DNA of 22,649 bases from an uncultured Anaerotruncus sp. (GTDB lineage: Bacteria; Bacillota; Clostridia; Oscillospirales; Ruminococcaceae): NCBI GenBank assembly GCA_910586875.1, contig CAJUJI010000028.1, forward strand, positions 1-22,649, read 5' to 3'. Positions 1-6,308 of the stretch are shown in pieces. The stretch's first letter is position 1; every line of letters begins with the position of its first letter. The notes beneath the pieces are model-generated. The model did not search any database. It was given only the letters and a program-made list of their open reading frames with translations, and was not told where the DNA came from. A program made the translations under genes and the position numbers.

Positions 1-2
1 GC

Positions 3-440
3 GCACTGCCGGTTGCAGACCTTGCAGCCAAAGACAGTGCGCTTTTTCTATGGGTCACCTTCCCGCAGCTCAATGAGGCGTTCCGGGTGATGGAGGCATG
101 GGGTTTCCAGTATAAGACGCTGGCTTTTTTGTGGCTGAAACAGAACCGGAAAGCAGATAGCTGGTTTTATGGGATGGGTTTTTGGACCCGTTCAAACGCG
201 GAGGTGTGCTTATTGGCGACCAGGGGGCACCCGAAACGCCAGTGTGCGGGAATCCATCAGTTTGTGATCTCCCATATCGAGCAGCACAGTAAGAAACCGG
301 ACGAAGTGCGGGAAAAGATTGTGAAACTTATGGGTGACGTCCCCAGGGTGGAGTTGTTTGCAAGACAACAGACCCCTGGCTGGGATGTGTGGGGCAATGA
401 AGTGGAATCCACGGTCACGATGCAGGAACGGAATAAGTGA
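3..440 (+). CDS. MT-A70 family DNA adenine methyltransferase, 3' part
   Basis: The frame is open from the left edge to the TGA at 438-440, so the gene begins outside the window. About 145 residues are present. Stretches such as ALFLWVTFPQLNEAF, VMEAWGFQYKTLAFLW and GMGFWTRSNAEVCLLATRG are characteristic of the MT-A70 family, which methylates adenine N6. The catalytic DPPW-type motif would lie upstream and is not visible. Methylases of this kind sit just before prgI in many clostridial ICEs, where a role in escaping host restriction is plausible but not shown. The ATG at 87 is internal and should not be taken as the start. Confidence 0.85.
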   Translation, partial: ALPVADLAAKDSALFLWVTFPQLNEAFRVMEAWGFQYKTLAFLWLKQNRKADSWFYGMGFWTRSNAEVCLLATRGHPKRQCAGIHQFVISHIEQHSKKPDEVREKIVKLMGDVPRVELFARQQTPGWDVWGNEVESTVTMQERNK

Positions 441-468
441 TATACAGCATGAATGGAGGTGAATTTAC

Positions 469-903
469 ATGCCTTATGTACCCGTACCCAAAGACTTAAC
501 GAAAGTCAAGACCAAGCTGGCGTTTAACCTGACGAAACGCCAGCTTATTTGTTTCAGCCTGGCCGCGCTGGTGGGGTCGCCGGTATATTTCCTTACCCGC
601 GGCGCTGTTGGCAACTCGGCGGCAGTGCTGTTGATGATCGGGCTTATGATGCCCTTTTTCTTTTTCGCCATGTATGAGCGGGACGGACAGCCGGCGGAGA
701 AACTTCTGAAAAACAGGCTCCGCTATAAGCTCTGGCCGAAAAAACGGCCATACCGGACGGAAAACCTGTATAAATCCATGTCAAAGAAGGAGGTTACGAA
801 GATTGCCAAAAACCAAACAGCAGGAAGCCCAGGAAAAACGTCTGCAAAGAAACATCAAGCAGGCAAAAAAGGCCAGGGCCGACGCAAAGACAAGCGGAAA
901 TAA
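469..903 (+). CDS. prgI: PrgI family conjugation membrane protein (VirB3-like)
   Basis: This 144-residue protein starts at ATG 469 behind GGAGGTGA (454-461). Two adjacent hydrophobic segments at about residues 25-45 and 48-68 (QLICFSLAALVGSPVYFLT; AAVLLMIGLMMPFFFFAMY) precede a basic cytoplasmic-type tail. PrgI/VirB3-like proteins are small inner-membrane parts of Gram-positive type IV secretion systems and lie directly before virB4, as here. The last 100 bp overlap the virB4 start in another frame, and that tail is extremely Lys/Arg/Gln-rich. Only the first 100 or so residues look like the conserved domain. Function is inferred from family and position. Confidence 0.85.
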   Translation: MPYVPVPKDLTKVKTKLAFNLTKRQLICFSLAALVGSPVYFLTRGAVGNSAAVLLMIGLMMPFFFFAMYERDGQPAEKLLKNRLRYKLWPKKRPYRTENLYKSMSKKEVTKIAKNQTAGSPGKTSAKKHQAGKKGQGRRKDKRK

Positions 904-2395
904 GACTGTCCGCACCAGGCCGCCTAAAAAGGGCGGCTTTTTTGCCGGGCTGAAAACGGACGCCCCGCAGACGGTCCAGCAGAGTATTCCCTATAAGGAA
1001 ATGTACCGGGATGGAATCTGCCGGCTGGCGGATAAGCTCTACACCAAGACGGTGCAGTTTTTTGATATTAACTACCAGCTTGCACAGGCGGATGACAAAG
1101 CGCAGATTTTTGAGGGCTACTGTGATTTCCTCAATTACTTTGACGCTTCGATCCATGTGCAGCTTACTTTCATCAACCAGCGGGCCAATATGCAGGATTT
1201 CGCCCGCAGTATCGACATTCCTATCCGTGGCGACGAATATGACGGAATCCGCAAAGAGTATGGGGATATGTTAAAGGGCCAGCTACAAAAAGGCAACAAC
1301 GGCCTTACCAAACGGAAATATATCACCTTTGGCATTGAGGCTGACGACCTTCGCACCGCGAAGATGCGCCTGGAGCGGATCGAGGCCGACGTGCTGGCAA
1401 ATTTCAAGGCCCTGGGAGCACAGGCAAAGCCACTTAATGGGCTGGAACGCCTGGAGCTCCTTCACAGCCAGCTCCACCCGGACGGGCAGGAAAAGTTTCA
1501 TTTTACCTGGGCGGACCTGCCGAAAACCGGGCTTTCCACAAAGGATTTTATTGCGCCCTCCGGCCTGTCGTTCTCGAATGACGGAAAGACCTTCCGGGTG
1601 GCCGACCATTCCGGGGCGGTGTCTTTTTTGCAGATTTTAGCGCCGGAACTGACGGACCGGCTGCTGGCGGAGCTGCTTGACCTGGACGACGCCGTGACGG
1701 TGAACCTGCATATCCAGTCCATCGACCAGACCCAGGCGATCAAGAACATCAAACGCAAGATGTCCGATTTGCAGAAAATGACCATTGAGGAACAGAAAAA
1801 AGCGGTCCGTGCCGGGTATGACATGGACATCATACCTACCGACCTTGCCACCTACGGCGAAGAAGCAAAAAATCTCCTACAGGATTTACAGAGCCGGAAT
1901 GAGCGTATGTTTCTTGTGACGGTGCTGGTGGAGAATATCGCTTCCAAACGGCAAAAGCTGTTTAATGATATTCTGTCTGCCTCCGGTATTGCGCAGAAGT
2001 ATAACTGTGCCCTGAAACGTCTGGACTTCCAGCAGGAGCAGGGCCTTATGTCCTCTCTCGCCTTAGGGTTGAACCAGATTGAAATTGAGCGTGGGCTTAC
2101 GACAAGCAGCACCGCCATTTTCGTGCCGTTTACGACCTGCGAGCTGTTCCAGGAGGGCGAGGCGCTTTATTACGGCCTGAACGCTTTAAGCAATAACCTG
2201 ATTATGGCGAACCGCAAGAACTTAAAAAATCCAAAAGGAGTGTATCGTAAAGGAACGGGGATACCCCGAAAACAACAGGCAGTCAGGCCGCAGGCGGCAC
2301 AGGGGCGCGGGAAAGGACGCGCCAAGGTGATTTTGACGGTAGTATATCACAGACAACCGAATATGGAAAGGGGGCTAATCCTATGCCGGCAGTAA
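803..2395 (+). CDS. virB4: VirB4-like conjugation ATPase, N-terminal fragment fused to 53 element-encoded residues
   Basis: The TTG start at 803 lies 9 bp after AAGGAGG (787-793). Residues 1-477 are the N-terminal part of a VirB4/TraE-like ATPase that energises pilus assembly and DNA transfer; the sequence ends at MANRKNLKNP just before the nucleotide-binding domain. From 2233 the frame continues into a mobile element for 53 unrelated residues and stops at 2395, 13 bp inside tnpW. Walker A and Walker B are therefore absent from this product. The matching C-terminal part is at 8837-9875. Joining 803-2232 to 8837-9875 gives 2469 bp in one frame, 822 residues, a normal VirB4 length. As it stands this product should be inactive as an ATPase. 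Confidence 0.92.
   Translation: MPKTKQQEAQEKRLQRNIKQAKKARADAKTSGNKTVRTRPPKKGGFFAGLKTDAPQTVQQSIPYKEMYRDGICRLADKLYTKTVQFFDINYQLAQADDKAQIFEGYCDFLNYFDASIHVQLTFINQRANMQDFARSIDIPIRGDEYDGIRKEYGDMLKGQLQKGNNGLTKRKYITFGIEADDLRTAKMRLERIEADVLANFKALGAQAKPLNGLERLELLHSQLHPDGQEKFHFTWADLPKTGLSTKDFIAPSGLSFSNDGKTFRVADHSGAVSFLQILAPELTDRLLAELLDLDDAVTVNLHIQSIDQTQAIKNIKRKMSDLQKMTIEEQKKAVRAGYDMDIIPTDLATYGEEAKNLLQDLQSRNERMFLVTVLVENIASKRQKLFNDILSASGIAQKYNCALKRLDFQQEQGLMSSLALGLNQIEIERGLTTSSTAIFVPFTTCELFQEGEALYYGLNALSNNLIMANRKNLKNPKGVYRKGTGIPRKQQAVRPQAAQGRGKGRAKVILTVVYHRQPNMERGLILCRQ
2225..2232. repeat. Left attachment core (attL), AAAAATCC
   Basis: This is the 8-bp direct repeat at the virB4/element boundary, identical to 8829-8836. 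In the virB4 frame it encodes part of K-N-P. On the reverse strand it contains GA, the dinucleotide used for crossover by TnpX of Tn4451, so the exchange could be at 2230-2231; this exact point is inference. Confidence 0.85.
2243..2248 (+). promoter_or_regulatory. Left-end -10 half (TATCGT) of a circle-specific promoter
   Basis: TATCGT matches four of six bases of the -10 consensus. In the integrated state the sequence 17 bp upstream (ACTTAA at 2220-2225) is not a good -35. In the excised circle the right-end TTGACA would be exactly 17 bp upstream. It would drive tnpW and the recombinase, 140 bp and more downstream. Tn4451 is known to form such a joint promoter; here it is predicted. Confidence 0.6.
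2256..2268 (+). other. Small hairpin in the element left end
   Basis: CGGGG-ATA-CCCCG forms a 5-bp GC stem just after the predicted circle-promoter start region and before tnpW. It could shape the 5' leader of the recombinase transcript. It is short and may be chance. Confidence 0.35.
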
Positions 2396-2556
2396 CAGCA
2401 GACAGAACGACGGAACGCACCGACAAGCCGCTGCACATCACAAAGCGGATTGGCTCCACGACCTACAAGGTGAGCGTTCATTTCAGCAGGACAAGCAGGG
2501 AAACCATGAGCGATAAGCTGGTACGCCTGATTGAAAGGGACGCGGTGAAACAGTGA
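2383..2556 (+). CDS. tnpW: TnpW family transposon protein
   Basis: A 57-residue ORF starts at ATG 2383 behind GGAAAGGGGG (2365-2374) and ends at TGA 2554-2556. The sequence TKRIGSTTYKVSVHFS...RETMSDKLVRLIE resembles the small TnpW proteins that precede TnpX-type recombinases. Its biochemical role is not one I can state with confidence. The truncated virB4 frame terminates at 2395, so translation could be coupled from virB4 into tnpW while the element is integrated. The stop overlaps a possible GTG start of the recombinase frame (GTGA at 2553-2556). Confidence 0.8.
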   Translation: MPAVTADRTTERTDKPLHITKRIGSTTYKVSVHFSRTSRETMSDKLVRLIERDAVKQ

Positions 2557-2603
2557 AAACTACACCGAGAGCCACAGTGCCGGACAGCCGGAAAGAGGGA
2601 ACC

Positions 2604-4439
2604 ATGAGCGACAGCAAGCTGACTATCCTTTACGAGAGATTAAGCCATGAGGACGGGCGGGAAAACGAATCCCTGTCCATCGAGCATCAAAAGGAATATC
2701 TGGAGGAATACGCGGCCCGGAACGGCTTTACCAATGTTGTCCACCAGACGGATGACGGCTGGAGCGGCACTCGCTGGGACAGACCCGGATTTTTGCAGAT
2801 TATGGAGGACATCGAGCGCGGCAACGTGGGCCAAATTTTGATTAAAGACATGAGCAGATTGGGCCGCGACCACTTGCGCGTGGGGCTGTTTCTGGAGCAG
2901 CTGCGGGAGCGGGGCGTCCGGCTGATCGCCGTTGCCGAGGGCATCGACACCGCCAAGGGCGAGGACGATTTCATGCCCTTCCGAAACATCTTTGCGGAGT
3001 GGCACGCAAGAGATACCAGCCGGAAGATACGGGCGATTTTCGGCGCGAGGACGGCGGTGGGGAAGCACGTCACTGGCGCACTCCCCTATGGCTATCTGCA
3101 CGACCCGGACGACCGCCAGAAATGGATTTTGGACGAGGAAGCCGCCCCCGTTGTGAAGCGTATCTTCCAAGGCGTGATAGAGGGCAAGACCCTTGCCAAA
3201 ATTTCAGAGGAATTGACCGCCGAGCGGATACTCACTCCCGCCGCCCATTGGAGGGCCATCGGGGAGCGGGTGAGCATGGGCGCGTCGGGCGCAGACCCCT
3301 ACAAGTGGGCCACCGCCACACTCATTCAAATTCTGAAAAAAGAGGAATATATGGGCTGGACAGTCCTCAACAAGACCGCCACGGAAAGCTACAAATCCAA
3401 GAAGCGGGAGGCCACCCCGCAGGAAAACCGCCTGATTTTCAAGGACGCTCACCCCGCCATCATTGACGAGGAAACATGGAATGTCGTTCAGCGTCTGCGG
3501 GAAACCAAGCGCGTCCGGGAGCGCATCGGCGGCGAGCCGAACCCGCTGACCGGCGTTCTGTATTGCGCCGACTGCGGACAGAAGATGTACCACAAGCAGG
3601 GCAGCACCGGCAGGCCCGACCAGCCCCACCATGAGTATGTCTGTTCCAGCTACCGCCACTATTCCCGAAGCTGCACCTGTCACTATATCCGCGTCAGCGT
3701 TGTGGAAAGCCTGGTGCTGGAAGCTATCCGGCGGGTCAGCGGATATGTGCGGGAGAACGAGGCGGAGTTTATCAAGCGTGTCCGGGAAAAATCGGAGTTA
3801 CAGCAGGAGGCGGCGGTAAAAGAGAGCCGCAAAAAGCTGTCAAAAGCCAAGCGGCGGCGGGAGGAAATCAGCGGCTTGATAAAAAAACTTTATGAAGCCT
3901 ACGCCACGGGGAAGATACCCGAAAACCACTTTTCCGAACTGCTGACCGGCTACGACACCGAGCAGAAAACCCTTGACGGGGAAATCGAGAGGTTACAGGC
4001 CGAAATCGACCGCTACAACACCGACAGCGTGAGGGCGGACAAGTTTATCGAACTGGTGAAGCGGCACACCGAGTTTACCGAGTTTTCCGCTTCCCTGCTG
4101 AATGAATTTGTGGAGAAAATCATCGTCCACGAGGCCACCAAAGTAAACGGGGTGCGGGAGCAGGAGGTTGAAATCTATCTGAACTTTATCGGCAAATTCG
4201 ACCTGCCCGAACAGGAGGAACAGCTGGAGGAACCGCCGGTAAGAAAGAGCAGGAAAAAGCGCCGCCACGAAATGACGGAGGAACAGCGGGCGGCTTTGCG
4301 TGAGCGGGACAAGGTACGCTATGCCCGAAAGGTAGCCGCCAAGAAAGCCACCGAGGAAGCACAGCGGGCGGCAATCCTGAAAGGCACAGCCTACGAAATC
4401 AGGCCGCAGGAAGCCGGAGCCGCCCATGCCGCCATCTGA
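2604..4439 (+). CDS. tnpX: Large serine recombinase, TnpX-like
   Basis: This enzyme is expected to excise and integrate the element. From ATG 2604 it has 611 residues; the preceding AGAGGGA is a good ribosome site and puts the catalytic serine (YERLS) at residue 14, normal for the family. A GTG at 2553 overlapping the tnpW stop is the alternative start (628 residues). The order is a resolvase domain (to about 160, with DMSRLGRDHLRVGLFLE), a recombinase domain (about 180-300), a zinc ribbon (LYCADCGQKMY, then a second Cys cluster near VCSSYRHYSRSCTC), a long Lys/Glu coiled coil, and a TnpX-type C-terminal region (FVEKIIVHEA) with a basic tail. It is somewhat shorter than TnpX of Tn4451 (about 707 residues). 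Frame intact, so probably active. Confidence 0.93.
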   Translation: MSDSKLTILYERLSHEDGRENESLSIEHQKEYLEEYAARNGFTNVVHQTDDGWSGTRWDRPGFLQIMEDIERGNVGQILIKDMSRLGRDHLRVGLFLEQLRERGVRLIAVAEGIDTAKGEDDFMPFRNIFAEWHARDTSRKIRAIFGARTAVGKHVTGALPYGYLHDPDDRQKWILDEEAAPVVKRIFQGVIEGKTLAKISEELTAERILTPAAHWRAIGERVSMGASGADPYKWATATLIQILKKEEYMGWTVLNKTATESYKSKKREATPQENRLIFKDAHPAIIDEETWNVVQRLRETKRVRERIGGEPNPLTGVLYCADCGQKMYHKQGSTGRPDQPHHEYVCSSYRHYSRSCTCHYIRVSVVESLVLEAIRRVSGYVRENEAEFIKRVREKSELQQEAAVKESRKKLSKAKRRREEISGLIKKLYEAYATGKIPENHFSELLTGYDTEQKTLDGEIERLQAEIDRYNTDSVRADKFIELVKRHTEFTEFSASLLNEFVEKIIVHEATKVNGVREQEVEIYLNFIGKFDLPEQEEQLEEPPVRKSRKKRRHEMTEEQRAALRERDKVRYARKVAAKKATEEAQRAAILKGTAYEIRPQEAGAAHAAI

Positions 4440-4448
4440 ACCCCACCG

Positions 4449-4483
4449 AGCCGCCATGCCAAAAAGAGCGTGGCGGCTTTTCC
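4449..4483 (+). terminator. Rho-independent terminator after the recombinase gene
   Basis: An 11-bp stem (arms 4449-4459 and 4468-4478, one U-G wobble) with an 8-base A-rich loop is followed by a T run, 10 bp after the recombinase stop. It should separate recombinase transcription from the DUF3847/mobilization part. Confidence 0.75.
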
Positions 4484-4528
4484 ATTCCTATCCATTCCAG
4501 ACCGAAAAATTGAAAGGAGAAATTGACA

Positions 4529-4924
4529 ATGGCAAAGACCAAAATTGAGAAAATCGCAAGCATCGAGGAAGAAATCAAGCAGCTTGAAAACAAGAAAAAG
4601 CGGCTGATCCAGGAGCAGAAAGAGCAGGAGCGCAAGGACAGGACAAACCGGCTCTGCAAGCGCATGGGGCTTTTTGAAAAACTGCTGCCCGACACTATAC
4701 CGCTGACCGAGGAACAATTCCAGACCTTCCTTGAAAAAACCGTACTAACCGAACACAGCCGCCACATACTGGACGGATTGACCGCCCAGAACGCCGCCAC
4801 AGCCCCCGCACAGGGCGCGGGAACGGCGGTGAGGGGTAAACACCCAGCCCACCATCAAGACCACCCATACAGCGCAGGAGGACGGCGCAGACGGGGGCGC
4901 AGCGCAAGGGTAACGGGCCTTTGA
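4529..4924 (+). CDS. DUF3847 family protein of mobilizable elements
   Basis: The ATG at 4529 lies 8 bp after AAAGGAGA (4513-4520); a TTG at 4523 is less likely. The 131-residue product begins with a charged coiled coil (IEKIASIEEEIKQLENKKKRLIQEQKEQERK) followed by a short conserved part (LCKRMGLFEKLLPDTIPLTEEQFQTFLEKT). DUF3847 proteins accompany MobA/MobL relaxases in clostridial mobilizable elements; an accessory role at oriT is plausible but not demonstrated. The last 45 residues are His/Arg/Gly-rich and lie over a sequence partly repeated at 6130-6171, so the C-terminus may have been altered when the neighbouring lipoprotein cassette arrived. Confidence 0.75.
   Translation: MAKTKIEKIASIEEEIKQLENKKKRLIQEQKEQERKDRTNRLCKRMGLFEKLLPDTIPLTEEQFQTFLEKTVLTEHSRHILDGLTAQNAATAPAQGAGTAVRGKHPAHHQDHPYSAGGRRRRGRSARVTGL
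4883..4918. repeat. Left copy of an imperfect direct repeat flanking the lipoprotein cassette
   Basis: CGGCGCAGACGG (4883-4894) and a 17-bp GCGCAAGGGTAACGGGC (4902-4918) recur in the same order at 6130-6141 and 6155-6171. The left copy lacks the right arm that makes the second copy a hairpin. This marks about 1.25 kb of intervening sequence as inserted cargo. Confidence 0.7.
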
Positions 4925-4955
4925 AGCAAGGTCGGGAGGAGTGGGTTATTTAATT

Positions 4956-5987
4956 TTAGTCGGTTTGATTTTCTTGTTGATACGCTATCGAAATACCCAT
5001 ATTCTCCCGACCCCAAGTACAATATCCATCATATGTTTCATCAAGATCTGGGGTCTGGTCAGGGAATAAAGCAGGAAAGATTGAAATGCTGTAAATTCCT
5101 GCACTTACTCCTTGACTTGTATCTTCTGGAATATCGCGAATATCACATCGGTATAGTCCACTGTCAGTGTGTAGGTAGAAGAACATTTCCCGCAAGTTAG
5201 CTTTGACACCATTGATATATTGTGCGCTCTGCATCCAAGTATAAGGTTCCCAAGATATAACCTTGTCGTCCATAAAGCTTATCAGTTCCGATGCTTCTTC
5301 CTGCAATCCATTTGCGGTATCCCTTACTACTGGGGAAAATACTTTGAGGATGCCGTCAGTATCCCCTTGGTCTATCAGTTCTACCAGTTTTTCCATAGGC
5401 AAGGGAGCAACTAAGAAATCCTCTGTATCCTGACCAACTCGGTAAACGACTAAACTACCATACTGTCCGCTGTGACCATATTCAATATCCAGTCCTATGG
5501 GATAGATAGAGATGCTTGAAAATCCCACTACATTCTGATCTTCTGAATTATTTGGTACATCACGAATACAACATGTGTAAACTCCACCATTTGTCTGAAC
5601 ACTATATGTTGCTGACCGCGTTTCCGTATGTATACCGTAGTGGCTGTCCCCTATACTATAAGACCCAGTGAAATCCCAGGACACAACATTTTCACCCAAA
5701 AAATGGACTAATGCTTCAACTTCTATGTAGAGATTATCATTATCTTCTTTTACAGCTTGAGAAAACACTTCGTAGATACTGTCAATATCCCCCGCCTCTA
5801 CCAGTTCCATCAGCTTTTCCATCGTTTTCCTTGGAACATTGAATGGCCTGTATTCTCCGTCTACTACAAACTCCGTTTGTTCTGGTGGTGTGAAGCCAAT
5901 CATACCTCGTTGGCAACCACAAAGCAATACACAGAGCAAAAGCGAGAAAATCACATTAAAATACCTTATAATCTTTGTTGAACACAT
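4956..5987 (-). CDS. Lipoprotein with two tandem DUF5104-like domains (cargo)
   Basis: A 343-residue protein is encoded on the reverse strand, with GTGGGGG just upstream of its ATG. A signal peptide ends in a lipobox (LLCGC, Cys at about 25), so it should be anchored outside the membrane. Two related segments follow: about residues 53-170 (TMEKLMELVEAGDIDSIYEVFS...FLGENVVSWDF) and 195-310 (PMEKLVELIDQGDTDGILKVFS...FMDDKVISWEP), each ending in a Cys-containing strand (CCIRDVPNNS; CDIRDIPEDT) and a SISI motif. This resembles DUF5104 lipoproteins, whose function is unknown. The gene is AT-richer than its neighbours, points the opposite way and is flanked by imperfect direct repeats, all suggesting recent acquisition. 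Confidence 0.7.
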   Translation of the reverse strand: MCSTKIIRYFNVIFSLLLCVLLCGCQRGMIGFTPPEQTEFVVDGEYRPFNVPRKTMEKLMELVEAGDIDSIYEVFSQAVKEDNDNLYIEVEALVHFLGENVVSWDFTGSYSIGDSHYGIHTETRSATYSVQTNGGVYTCCIRDVPNNSEDQNVVGFSSISIYPIGLDIEYGHSGQYGSLVVYRVGQDTEDFLVAPLPMEKLVELIDQGDTDGILKVFSPVVRDTANGLQEEASELISFMDDKVISWEPYTWMQSAQYINGVKANLREMFFYLHTDSGLYRCDIRDIPEDTSQGVSAGIYSISIFPALFPDQTPDLDETYDGYCTWGRENMGISIAYQQENQTD

Positions 5988-6079
5988 AAAATTCCCCCAC
6001 TGTTGTTTGTGTTTAGCTTACCACAACTGCCGCCATTTTTCCGCCACTATCCATCAGAGAATTTCAAAGTATCAACCTT

Positions 6080-6108
6080 GCTCCTGCCAAATTGGCGGGA
6101 GCATTTTT
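6080..6108 (+). terminator. Terminator-like hairpin before the oriT region
   Basis: Arms of 9 bp (6080-6088 and 6094-6102, one wobble pair) with a 5-base loop are followed by ATTTTT. On the plus strand it would stop transcription entering the oriT/relaxase region. No plus-strand gene lies immediately before it, so it may be a leftover of the element from which the cassette came. Confidence 0.6.
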
Positions 6109-6129
6109 CATGGAAATCGTATGACGAAC

Positions 6130-6171
6130 CGGCGCAGACGGAAGCCGGAACGGGGCGCAAGGGTAACGGGC
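6130..6171. repeat. Right copy of the imperfect repeat flanking the lipoprotein cassette
   Basis: The two blocks at 6130-6141 and 6155-6171 match 4883-4894 and 4902-4918. The bases between the blocks differ in length and sequence, so this is not a simple target-site duplication; recombination between two related elements fits better. Confidence 0.65.
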
Positions 6172-6272
6172 TTGCGCCCCTACCCCTGCCCCCGGCAAGG
6201 GCGCACTTATATACCACATGAATGTGGTATGTGCGGTCTTGCAGACGGCGTTTTGTGCCTCTCGGCACAAAA
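6152..6272 (+). other. oriT: Candidate oriT / leader region with three perfect hairpins
   Basis: Immediately before the relaxase gene are three perfect inverted repeats: 10-bp arms 6152-6161/6171-6180 with a 9-base loop; ATACCACATGAATGTGGTAT at 6211-6230 (9-bp arms, 2-base centre); and 9-bp arms 6251-6259/6264-6272 with a TCTC loop. Transfer origins of MobA/MobL elements commonly lie directly upstream of the relaxase and contain such repeats. The nick site cannot be read from the sequence alone. One of the hairpins could instead act in translation control of mobA. The rest of 5988-6308 shows no gene. Confidence 0.55.
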
Positions 6273-6308
6273 GGACGGGGGAACGACCCACAGAAAGGAG
6301 GTCAGCCT

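Noticed and set aside
6222..6308. Longer relaxase N-terminus starting at ATG 6222
   Set aside because: It would translate the oriT hairpins into Arg-rich sequence; GTG 6309 with AAAGGAGG matches the family start.
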